From assembly GCA_029239575.1 (NCBI GenBank), contig JARBUP010000133.1, forward strand, positions 1 through 7,477: a stretch of 7,477 nt of DNA. Reading direction: 5' to 3'. Made by a program: the position numbers and the translations under genes. Below, piece by piece: positions 1 to 6,788 of the stretch. This DNA comes from Bacillota bacterium (lineage in GTDB: Bacteria > Bacillota > Clostridia > Tissierellales > Sedimentibacteraceae). How positions within the stretch are numbered: the first letter of the stretch is position 1; each line of letters starts with the position of its first letter. A model generated the notes under the pieces. That model saw only the letters and a program-made list of their open reading frames with translations. It was not told where the DNA came from and did not search any database.

Positions 1-1
1 T

Positions 2-358
2 GTATCAACAATAAAAAATTCAGATGAAAATAATTCTTCTAAAGAAATGAAAATTAGAGGAAGAGATATTGTTACAGGATTACCTTTAAGTATGACTATA
101 ACAAGCGATGAAATTAGAGAAGCTATAATTGAAACTATTAATAATATAGTAAGTGCTATTAAAAGAGTTTTAGAGAAAACTCCACCAGAACTTGCAGCAG
201 ATTTATTTACAAATGGGATATATTTAACAGGCGGAGGCGCTTTATTAAAAGGTTTAGATTTATATATTGAAAAAGAAACAGGATTGAAAGTGCATATAGC
301 TGAAAATCCTTTAGAATGTGTAGCACTCGGTGCTGGTAAAATTTGTGAAAGTCTTTAA
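2..358 (+). CDS. mreB: MreB, C-terminal part (cut by window edge)
   Basis: The frame is open from the left edge and ends in TAA, giving the last 118 residues of the actin-like cell-shape protein MreB. MreB polymerises with ATP under the membrane and positions the elongation machinery for side-wall peptidoglycan. Visible family signatures are the stretch KIRGRDIVTGLP, then TPPELAADL, and the nucleotide-binding loop LTGGGALLKGLD, followed by the usual ending ENPLECVALGAGK. The first residues (STIKNSDENNSSKE) are more polar than usual just before the conserved GRD block. An internal ATG at 47 is not the true start because the conserved sequence continues upstream of it. The gene lies 12 bases ahead of mreC, which favours MreB over the paralogues Mbl and MreBH. 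The N-terminal ATP-binding half is outside the window. Confidence 0.95.
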   Translation, partial: VSTIKNSDENNSSKEMKIRGRDIVTGLPLSMTITSDEIREAIIETINNIVSAIKRVLEKTPPELAADLFTNGIYLTGGGALLKGLDLYIEKETGLKVHIAENPLECVALGAGKICESL

Positions 359-370
359 AATGGAGTAAAG

Positions 371-1210
371 ATGAATTTTATAAAAAAATATTTAAACAAA
401 ATTTTATTTTTCTTTTGTATATTTATTTTAATAATTTTGATTGGACTGTCATCAGTTGGCAAAGTCGACAATAAAAACAACGGATTTTTTGGAAATCTTA
501 TTTCAGGTTTCCAAAAGGTCTCTTTTAACATAGGACAAACTTTGACAGGTTCTTTTTATTCAGTTCAAGATATTGTTAAAATGAAGGAAGAAAATATTTT
601 ATTAACGGATACGGTTTATGAATTACAAGAGCAAGTAAGGGTATTACAAAATATAGTTAGCAAATCTGAAGCACTTGAGTTAGAGTATAAAATGAAATCT
701 AATTTAAAATATGATTATGTCATAGGTCAAGTTGTTGCTTTAGATGGTTCTAATTGGTTTAGTAGATTCACTATTGATAAAGGTGAGCAGGATGGAATTA
801 AAGAAAATGACATTGTAATACAGGCAGTTGAAACTGTTGATGGAATGGTTCAAACAGGATTAGTTGGTATAGTTTCTGAAACAGGTTCAAATTGGGCAAA
901 TGTTGTAACAATTCTCGATGAAAATTGTAAATTAAGCTTTAGGGATATTGATTCTGATGAAAGTGGAATATTGCAAGGAAGTATGGATGGAATTGTAACT
1001 GGATACTTTTTTAATTCAAAAGCTGAATCAAAACAAGATGATTCCATTGTAACTTCAGGTATAGGTGAAATATATTTACCTGATTTATATATTGGAAAAG
1101 TAAAAGAAGTGGTTAAAACAACGGATGTTTCAACTCAAAAAATTGTTGTAGATCCAGCTGTAGATTTTACAAAACTTCATAAAATCTTTGTTTTAAAAAT
1201 AAATAGATAA
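371..1210 (+). CDS. mreC: Cell shape-determining protein MreC
   Basis: The 279-residue product has the normal length and layout of MreC, the extracytoplasmic scaffold linking MreB filaments to PBP2. A short basic N-terminus precedes one membrane helix at about residues 10-29. A probable coiled coil follows (about 68-107, with heptad-like Leu/Val/Ile), and then the beta-rich domain (about 117-279). Family-typical pieces are ALDGSNWFSRFTIDKGEQDG (about 123-142), the arginine-serine-glycine stretch around RDIDSDESGILQG, and the late VTSGIGEIYLPDLYIGKV block. The ATG is preceded by GGAG at 362-365, five bases upstream, a good ribosome binding site. The gene sits between mreB and mreD in one apparent transcription unit. 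No unusual residues or breaks were seen. Confidence 0.95.
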   Translation: MNFIKKYLNKILFFFCIFILIILIGLSSVGKVDNKNNGFFGNLISGFQKVSFNIGQTLTGSFYSVQDIVKMKEENILLTDTVYELQEQVRVLQNIVSKSEALELEYKMKSNLKYDYVIGQVVALDGSNWFSRFTIDKGEQDGIKENDIVIQAVETVDGMVQTGLVGIVSETGSNWANVVTILDENCKLSFRDIDSDESGILQGSMDGIVTGYFFNSKAESKQDDSIVTSGIGEIYLPDLYIGKVKEVVKTTDVSTQKIVVDPAVDFTKLHKIFVLKINR

Positions 1211-1233
1211 TAGTAGAAAGGAATAGTAGTTAT

Positions 1234-1725
1234 ATGAAAAAAATTTGGTTAATGGCTGCTATTATTTTTATAAATTTTATATTACAAACTTCTTTAAACT
1301 TATTTTTAGATATATTCGGCGTAATTCCGAATATTTCTTTGGTTTTAGTGGTAATATTTTCTGTTATGACTAATGGTATCATAGGCGGTATACTTGGTAT
1401 TTTTACAGGTATCCTTTATGATATAATGTTTTATGAAGTATTTGGAGTAAATACATTAATATATTTTATAATTGGTGCCCTTGCGGGATATTTTAGTGAG
1501 GAAATTAATAAAGAAAATTATTCAATGTATTGTACAGTTGTTTTTATAGCAACAGTTGTAATGAATTTTTCCTTATATGTAATATCATTTTTTCAAAAAT
1601 ATAATATAGAAAGTGCATCAGTATTTTTCATGAAAAATATATTTGAAATACTTTTAAACACAGTGGTTACTATATTAATTATGAAGTTTATAGTAAATTT
1701 GTTTAATAAACTAAATATAAAATAA
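1234..1725 (+). CDS. mreD: Rod shape-determining membrane protein MreD
   Basis: The 163-residue product is almost entirely hydrophobic, with five to six predicted membrane helices (roughly residues 4-26, 34-48, 49-66, 73-90, 98-119 and 134-156). This length and topology are typical of MreD, an integral membrane member of the elongasome that works with MreC and PBP2. The conserved Pro-Asn after the first helix (P32-N33) and the GGILGIFTGILYD stretch (51-63), with its Gly-rich face ending in Tyr-Asp, match the family. The sequence is otherwise poorly conserved, as is usual for MreD, so position between mreC and the PBP2 gene carries much of the weight. AAAGGA at 1217-1222 is the likely ribosome binding site, about 11 bases from the ATG. 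Confidence 0.9.
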   Translation: MKKIWLMAAIIFINFILQTSLNLFLDIFGVIPNISLVLVVIFSVMTNGIIGGILGIFTGILYDIMFYEVFGVNTLIYFIIGALAGYFSEEINKENYSMYCTVVFIATVVMNFSLYVISFFQKYNIESASVFFMKNIFEILLNTVVTILIMKFIVNLFNKLNIK

Positions 1726-1746
1726 ATTAAGAATATACATTAAGTT

Positions 1747-1750
1747 GAGG
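1747..1750 (+). promoter_or_regulatory. Ribosome binding site for the TTG-started PBP2 gene
   Basis: GAGG lies seven bases upstream of a TTG codon at 1758. It decides the start: no ATG in frame lies between here and the conserved membrane anchor, and the encoded N-terminus (short polar stretch, then one membrane helix) is normal for a class B PBP when read from this TTG. Confidence 0.75.
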
Positions 1751-1757
1751 TAGAAGA

Positions 1758-4700
1758 TTGGGTTTTCAAAATTTCTTTAAAAATAGATACAATATACTTT
1801 ATACAGTAATAGTATTGCTTTTATGTGTTTTAGGTTTTAGAATGGCAGTATTAACTATAGTTCATGGACAGGAATATAGAGAAACTGCAGATGTAAAAAA
1901 AATAAAGGATATACCTGTAAAAGCTTCAAGAGGTAAAATATATGATAGAAATGGTGAATTGCTTGCTGATAATATAACAAGTTTTACTGTGCAAATGTAT
2001 ACTGACCAAATTGAAAAAGAGGATTTTAATGAAGTAGCACTTACTTTGTCTAAAATTCTTGATGAAAATGGTGAACGACCAATAGATGAATTTCCTATTG
2101 AAATAGATACATTTGAGTATATTAATGAACAAGCCGAAAAAACTCAAATAAAAGCACCTGATAATACTGACACTGCAAAAACTTCAAGCTCAGATACAGG
2201 TAGCTCTTACAAATCTGCTGAAGAAAAAGTTATTGAATTAGTGAAAAGCAATTTATATGGATGGTTAAATTTTCAAACAGAGGTTTATGGAGATGCATTT
2301 AATCCTAAGCTTAGAGTTTTAACAGCTATTAAACAGGATAAAGAAGATATTCCAGTTGATTTTGTAAATGGACAATATGTTTTTAAAACACAACCTGCAA
2401 AAGTAGGTGAAAACTCTAATATAAATGATGCTGAAATAAAAAATCAAACAACTGATTCTACAATAGCTAATAAAGCTGATGAAGAAAACAAGGAAGAAAC
2501 TGATCCTGTAAAAAAATGGCTTGAAGCACATGAACTTAATAAAAATTCAACTGCTGAAGGCGTTATTATAGAATTAATGTCTAAAGAAAATAAATATTTA
2601 AATAATTTATTTTCTAATTCAAAAATAAGGCGTTTTTCTTATGATTTTTTGACTAGTAAAAATTTATTAAATAATTTAAAGTTAGTGGATTATTCGTTTG
2701 TACAAGACGATGAATATAAAAATATAAAAAATGATTTAAATGTTAAATATGAGGAAATAAATGAAACAACAAATGCTAAGGATGATTTTGTATTTCTTAC
2801 TATGAAATATTCAATAGCTAATTTGTTAAACACAATTTATGAATCAAATACTGAAAAAATTATTCCCGGTAAAATACTTGTTGATAGGTTAAAAGAAATG
2901 TTTCCTGATTTACCTGTTGAGTTTAAGGAAAATGGTGAATTTGGGTCTTTTGAATATACAAATGATGAAGTTAAAAATAAATATTTAAATCAACTTCATT
3001 TAGAAGCTAATACAATTGCTTATGATTTTGTAAAAGAAATCGCAGTAAGAAACTATGATATTTTATACAATGTCATAACTGATGATGCAGTTAAATATTA
3101 TTCTCAGCTTGAACTTTTAAAATATGAAAATCCAAGTATTTCTATTTCTGAATGGGAGTATACCCCTATAAGAAATAAAAGAAACTGGATAATTAAAAAT
3201 TTAAATTTAAAAGAAAATGATAATGTTGAAAATTATGAAGCAAAAGAAGTTTTTCAAAAAATCAGAGAAGAATTAAAAATTGATAGCAGTATAGATGATT
3301 ATGATTTAAGAAATATGCTTGTTATAAAAGAAAGATACAGCAAAACAAGTTATCTTTCATATCATCCAATTGATGTGTGCTATGGCATTTCAGAGAAAAC
3401 TGTTGCAATGATTTCTGAAAGATCACATGAAATGAATGGAATAAATGTGGAAATGGAACCACTTAGATATTATCCAAATTTTGATTCTGCTGCCCATATA
3501 CTAGGATATTTAGGTAAAATTTCGCAGGAATATGAAATAAATGAATATGTTGTTGAACAAAAATATAGCCCTGATGATATTATAGGAAAAACAGGAGTTG
3601 AAGAAAGATTTGAATCTTATTTAAGAGGTACAAAAGGTAAGAAAACTGTTGAAGTAAACAATGTAGGTAAAACTATTCAATCAGTTTCAAATGAAGCGCC
3701 CATACCTGGAAATGATTTATATCTCACAATTGATTCTAAATTGCAAAAAACAGCTGAAGAAGCTCTACAAAGAGGACTTGAACAAATTCAAGTTGGTGGT
3801 TCTTTTGATAGTGAATGGGGTAATTTCAATTATGTGGACACTTATAAAAATGCTAAATCAGGTGCGTTAGTTGCAATAGATATAAAAACTGGTGAAGTTT
3901 TAGCATTAGCAAATTTTCCATCATATGACTTAAATTTATTCTCAACAGGTATTTCTACAGAGGATTGGAATAGCTTGATGAATGATTCAAAAGACCCATT
4001 AGCACCAAGACCACTTTATAATATTGCAATGTTAACAGGTGTTCAGCCGGGTAGTACATTTAAAATGGTTACAGCATTAGCAGCATTAGAAAAAGGTGTT
4101 GACCCTAATACTACTGTATATTGTGCGGGTACTGAAAAAGTTGGGGATCGTAATTTTAGTTGTTGGATTTATAACATGTTTGGAGGTGCTCACGGGTCGC
4201 AAACTATGTATGAAGCAATACAAAATTCATGCAACTTTTATTTCTATACAACTGTTTTAGGAGAAAACCTTGCAACAAATCAAAATCACACAGTTAAAGT
4301 AGAACCTGAAGAAATAATAGATATGTCTAAAAAATTGGGTTTAAATGACTATACGGGAATAGAAATTGCAATTCCAAAAGAATATGCTGGTGGAGTTCCA
4401 AGTATTGAAAGTAAAAAATTAAATATTAGAATGTATTTAAGATTATTCCTTGAATCAAATATAGAAAGATACTTACAAGATGGATATAAAATAGATGAAA
4501 GTATGAAAAATGAAATAGTTGAAGAAATAGTGAGCTGGATTGATCGAGAAACACCTATTACAAGGGGAGAAATTTATGAAGGATTAAAATCTTTGAAATT
4601 AAACCCTGATAAAACAAATGAAAGCTCAGTTCCATTAGTTGATATTATTAAATACACATATGTAAACCAGGCGGCATGGAATGCAGGAGACAGTTTAAAT

Positions 4701-5252
4701 ATGAGTATAGGCCAAGGTGGAAACTCTTATTCTACTATTCAAATGGCAAATTACGTAGCTACAATTGCAAATGGTGGTTATAAAAACAATGTAAGTGTAG
4801 TTAAAGGAATAAAAACATATGAAGGAAAAAATACAGATTATTATCCTTTGAGAAATTCAGAAAGAATTGAACTTAAAGATTACAATCACTTAGAAGAAGT
4901 TAAAAAAGGTATGCTTTTAGTGTCTGAAAATGATAATGCGCTTCCTTATAAAAATTTCCCTGTTAAAGTTGGAAGTAAAACAGGTACAGCTCAAAAAGAG
5001 GGTATTAATCCAGAAACAAAACAGCCTTATGATGATTTTGCATGGTATGTTGCGTTTGCTCCATATGATGATCCTCAAATTGCAGTTGCATGCGTATTAT
5101 TCCAAGGTGGTTCAGGAAGATATCCTACCCCAATTGTCAGGGAAGTAATAGGAGAATATTTAAAATTAAATAATTTAACAGGTACTAAAACAAATAGTAC
5201 TGCTATTAACAATACAACTACAAACAATACAACAAATAATAATGGGCAGTAA
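1758..5252 (+). CDS. mrdA: Penicillin-binding protein 2, elongasome D,D-transpeptidase (very long form)
   Basis: This class B PBP cross-links side-wall peptidoglycan outside the membrane. It starts at TTG. One membrane anchor spans about residues 13-35. The dimerisation/pedestal domain opens with SRGKIYDRNGELLADN (57-72) and resumes at RYYPNFDSAAHILGYLGKIS (570-589) and IIGKTGVEERFESYLRG (about 612-628). The transpeptidase domain runs from about 650 to 1135 and is complete: S766-T-F-K769 (nucleophile and lysine), S824-C-N826, and K1074-T-G1076 followed by TAQ. At 1164 residues it is nearly twice E. coli PBP2 (633). The excess is a Lys/Asp/Thr-rich insertion between about 100 and 530 and a second insertion at about 883-968. 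C789, C802, H812 and C825 cluster around the SxN motif and could bind zinc. A 27-residue Asn/Thr-rich tail ends the protein. Position after mreD favours PBP2 over SpoVD. No rodA is adjacent. Confidence 0.93.
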   Translation: MGFQNFFKNRYNILYTVIVLLLCVLGFRMAVLTIVHGQEYRETADVKKIKDIPVKASRGKIYDRNGELLADNITSFTVQMYTDQIEKEDFNEVALTLSKILDENGERPIDEFPIEIDTFEYINEQAEKTQIKAPDNTDTAKTSSSDTGSSYKSAEEKVIELVKSNLYGWLNFQTEVYGDAFNPKLRVLTAIKQDKEDIPVDFVNGQYVFKTQPAKVGENSNINDAEIKNQTTDSTIANKADEENKEETDPVKKWLEAHELNKNSTAEGVIIELMSKENKYLNNLFSNSKIRRFSYDFLTSKNLLNNLKLVDYSFVQDDEYKNIKNDLNVKYEEINETTNAKDDFVFLTMKYSIANLLNTIYESNTEKIIPGKILVDRLKEMFPDLPVEFKENGEFGSFEYTNDEVKNKYLNQLHLEANTIAYDFVKEIAVRNYDILYNVITDDAVKYYSQLELLKYENPSISISEWEYTPIRNKRNWIIKNLNLKENDNVENYEAKEVFQKIREELKIDSSIDDYDLRNMLVIKERYSKTSYLSYHPIDVCYGISEKTVAMISERSHEMNGINVEMEPLRYYPNFDSAAHILGYLGKISQEYEINEYVVEQKYSPDDIIGKTGVEERFESYLRGTKGKKTVEVNNVGKTIQSVSNEAPIPGNDLYLTIDSKLQKTAEEALQRGLEQIQVGGSFDSEWGNFNYVDTYKNAKSGALVAIDIKTGEVLALANFPSYDLNLFSTGISTEDWNSLMNDSKDPLAPRPLYNIAMLTGVQPGSTFKMVTALAALEKGVDPNTTVYCAGTEKVGDRNFSCWIYNMFGGAHGSQTMYEAIQNSCNFYFYTTVLGENLATNQNHTVKVEPEEIIDMSKKLGLNDYTGIEIAIPKEYAGGVPSIESKKLNIRMYLRLFLESNIERYLQDGYKIDESMKNEIVEEIVSWIDRETPITRGEIYEGLKSLKLNPDKTNESSVPLVDIIKYTYVNQAAWNAGDSLNMSIGQGGNSYSTIQMANYVATIANGGYKNNVSVVKGIKTYEGKNTDYYPLRNSERIELKDYNHLEEVKKGMLLVSENDNALPYKNFPVKVGSKTGTAQKEGINPETKQPYDDFAWYVAFAPYDDPQIAVACVLFQGGSGRYPTPIVREVIGEYLKLNNLTGTKTNSTAINNTTTNNTTNNNGQ
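5208..5233 (+). repeat. Short in-frame direct repeat in the PBP2 tail
   Basis: The 11-base unit AACAATACAAC occurs at 5208-5218 and 5223-5233, a period of 15 bases or five codons. It encodes the repeating Asn-Asn-Thr-Thr pattern near the PBP2 C-terminus. Gain or loss of a unit would keep the frame, so the tail could vary in length between strains. That last point is inference. Confidence 0.6.
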
Positions 5253-5272
5253 ATTTTTTATATAAAAAATTT
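5251..5272 (+). repeat. 22-base perfect A/T palindrome between the PBP2 and MinD-like genes
   Basis: The two 11-base halves (AAATTTTTTAT and its exact reverse complement) are contiguous with no spacer. The palindrome overlaps the last two bases of the PBP2 stop codon and ends one base before the GGGGG ribosome binding site (5274-5278) of the next gene. As RNA it could fold into a weak A-U hairpin beside that site. It might modulate translation or simply reflect A/T richness. Confidence 0.5.
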
Positions 5273-5285
5273 TGGGGGAAAAATT

Positions 5286-5999
5286 ATGAGCCATATAATG
5301 TTAGTTAGTTCTCAAAAAAGTGAAGTAGGTAAAACAGTTATTGCCTTAAAAGCAGGAATAGAATTTTCAAAAAAAAACTTGAATGTTTTATTAGTTGATT
5401 TAAGTTTTGGGAAAAAGAAAATGTCAGAATATTTAGATGTTAATGAAGATATTATTTATGATGTAAAAGATGTGTTAGATGATACCTGTTCCATAAATCA
5501 GGGGTTATTGAACATTAATGAGAAATTAAGTTTACTTCCTTTTCCAAGAATTCCTGATAAATTAGGTGTTTTAGAAAAAAGATCTTTAAGTAAACTATTA
5601 GAACAAGCAAGAGAAAAATATGATATCATAATATTAGATTTAAATTTTGAAAATTATTTTACCTGTTTAGACCAAATAAACTCTATTGTTATTGTAAATA
5701 ACAATGATTTTTCTTCAGTAAATAATATTAATAATTTAATCAATACAGCAAATGAGTTTAATATAGAAAATCAATTTGTTGTATTAAATAAATATAATAA
5801 AAAAGAAGCTAAAAAGGGTAATATGATTACTCAAAATAATATAAAAAAATTAATTGAATGTGACATAGAAGGTGTTATTGAAATAGATCCTGATTATGAA
5901 AATTTTAATTATGATTATTTAATATCTGAACAAAATAATTCTTTTAATAGTGTTTTAAAAAATATAATGAATAAATTAAGTACAGTGGCTAATTTTTAG
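5286..5999 (+). CDS. MinD/ParA-family protein with degenerate ATPase motifs
   Basis: The 237-residue product aligns by eye along most of its length with MinD, the membrane-associated ATPase that places the division site. The Walker A loop reads KSEVGKT (11-17) where MinD has KGGVGKT: both lysines and the threonine remain, but the two glycines are Ser and Glu. The next motif reads VDLSFG (37-42), keeping D38 but with Ser at the position of MinD D40. The Walker B aspartate is kept (IILD, D118), but the following Ser-Pro-Ala-Gly is Leu-Asn-Phe-Glu. YDVKDVL, the SINQGLL region, LLPFPR and the SSV stretch (143-145) also resemble MinD. The C-terminal helix (about 219-232: Phe, Val-Leu, Ile-Met, Leu on one face) could be a membrane-targeting helix. 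The protein is about 30 residues shorter than usual. GGGGG seven bases upstream of ATG supports the start. It lies 33 bases after the PBP2 gene, with no minC or minE. Nucleotide binding may survive; hydrolysis is doubtful. Confidence 0.8.
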   Translation: MSHIMLVSSQKSEVGKTVIALKAGIEFSKKNLNVLLVDLSFGKKKMSEYLDVNEDIIYDVKDVLDDTCSINQGLLNINEKLSLLPFPRIPDKLGVLEKRSLSKLLEQAREKYDIIILDLNFENYFTCLDQINSIVIVNNNDFSSVNNINNLINTANEFNIENQFVVLNKYNKKEAKKGNMITQNNIKKLIECDIEGVIEIDPDYENFNYDYLISEQNNSFNSVLKNIMNKLSTVANF

Positions 6000-6010
6000 C
6001 TTTTTCATTT

Positions 6011-6040
6011 AAAACAGCGGCTAATCTTAGCTGCTGTTTT
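6011..6040 (+). terminator. Rho-independent terminator after the MinD-like gene
   Basis: A near-perfect inverted repeat forms a 14-base-pair stem with one G-U pair (AAAACAGCGGCTAA against TTAGCTGCTGTTTT) around a two-base centre. It starts 11 bases after the stop codon. The A and T runs at its ends make it usable in both directions, although the T run is only four bases and is followed by AT-rich sequence. It probably ends the mre transcription unit and separates it from the sporulation gene pair. Confidence 0.8.
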
Positions 6041-6132
6041 AATATATATTGAAAATTTTTCATTTATTTAATTTTTTATGTATTTAAAGTAATAAAGCTT
6101 GTGCCACTTAAATAAACTATAGTAAAGAGTGC

Positions 6133-6140
6133 GGAGGTGG
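6133..6140 (+). promoter_or_regulatory. Strong ribosome binding site for the SpoIVFA-like gene
   Basis: GGAGGTGG is one of the strongest Shine-Dalgarno matches in the window. The GGAGG core ends seven bases before TTG at 6145, which fixes that TTG as the start of the SpoIVFA-like protein. No in-frame ATG precedes the membrane helix. Confidence 0.8.
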
Positions 6141-6144
6141 TATA

Positions 6145-6774
6145 TTGAATAAATTAAATAAAAGGAATTTCAATATTAAGAGAAAGGACTTTTTCAACAA
6201 AAAATTAGCTTTTCAAGTTTCATTTAGCATCATATTAGTAGCATGTGTCATTGTTGCAAAAGAATTTGATTCTTCATTATCAAGCCAAATAATTGGCGTT
6301 ACAGAAGAAAAAATAGAAAATGACTTAAGTTTTGCATCTATTAAAGAAAACTTTTTTGATTTAACGGGGTCAGTAAAAAGCAATATACCTTTTATAGGGA
6401 AAGGTATAGGCTATGCATCGCCTGTTAGTGGTACAATATCTCAAGAGTACGGACTGTCTAAAAGTGGTGAAACATCGTATTATAATCATGGTATAGATAT
6501 AGTATCTAATACACAGTCGGTTAAATCTATAGGTAATGGAAAAGTTGCTTTCATAGGCAGCAATGATAAGCTTAACAATTATGTAGTGATTGAAGACGAA
6601 GAGAAGCAAATAATTTATGGTAAAATAAGTGAAGCTTTTGTAAAAGAAGGGGACAATATATCTAAAGGTGATATTATTGGATCTTTAAATGATGAAGAAA
6701 AATTGCTTCATTTGGAAATATGGGAAAATGGAGAATCCATAAATCCATCAAAATTATTTGAAATTAATGATTAG
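6145..6774 (+). CDS. spoIVFA: SpoIVFA-like protein, membrane-anchored LytM/M23 pseudo-peptidase
   Basis: The 209-residue product has a basic N-terminus, one membrane helix (about residues 21-38), a linker, and an M23/LytM-type domain (about 90-205) with the typical ASPVSGTISQEYG opening, NHGIDI, NGKVAFIG and VKEGDNISKGDIIG. The metal site is incomplete. The usual H-x-G-x-D is N114-H-G-I-D118, so the first zinc histidine is Asn. The usual H-x-H-x-E is L187-L-H189-L-E191, so the catalytic histidine is Leu. It is therefore probably not a peptidoglycan hydrolase. In B. subtilis SpoIVFA is a sporulation regulator that holds BofA and the protease SpoIVFB in the outer forespore membrane and keeps the protease inactive until signalled. 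Here a SpoIVFB-like gene follows 14 bases downstream, which is the main reason for this name rather than a generic M23 protein. Start is TTG with a strong ribosome binding site. Confidence 0.75.
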   Translation: MNKLNKRNFNIKRKDFFNKKLAFQVSFSIILVACVIVAKEFDSSLSSQIIGVTEEKIENDLSFASIKENFFDLTGSVKSNIPFIGKGIGYASPVSGTISQEYGLSKSGETSYYNHGIDIVSNTQSVKSIGNGKVAFIGSNDKLNNYVVIEDEEKQIIYGKISEAFVKEGDNISKGDIIGSLNDEEKLLHLEIWENGESINPSKLFEIND

Positions 6775-6788
6775 GTTAAGTAGTTGTT

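Noticed and set aside
850..1047. Open frame on the minus strand inside mreC
   Set aside because: It lies opposite conserved MreC codons and has no start signal; other minus-strand frames inside PBP2, the SpoIVFA-like gene and the SpoIVFB-like gene were set aside for the same reason.
4930..5148. Open frame of 72 codons in another frame inside the PBP2 gene
   Set aside because: It overlaps the conserved KTG region of PBP2, has no ribosome binding site and resembles no protein family.
1758..5252. Assignment of the PBP as SpoVD or a division PBP (FtsI/PBP3)
   Set aside because: It sits directly after mreCD and ends in a low-complexity tail with no PASTA repeats visible, which fits the elongation-type PBP2 better.
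6049..6123. TTGAAA at 6049-6054 and TATAGT at 6118-6123 as sigma-A promoter elements for the spoIVFA-like gene
   Set aside because: Neither has a partner element at a usable distance, so no vegetative promoter is called.
6145..6774. Active M23 peptidoglycan hydrolase
   Set aside because: The first zinc histidine and the catalytic histidine are replaced by Asn and Leu, and a SpoIVFB-like gene follows directly.
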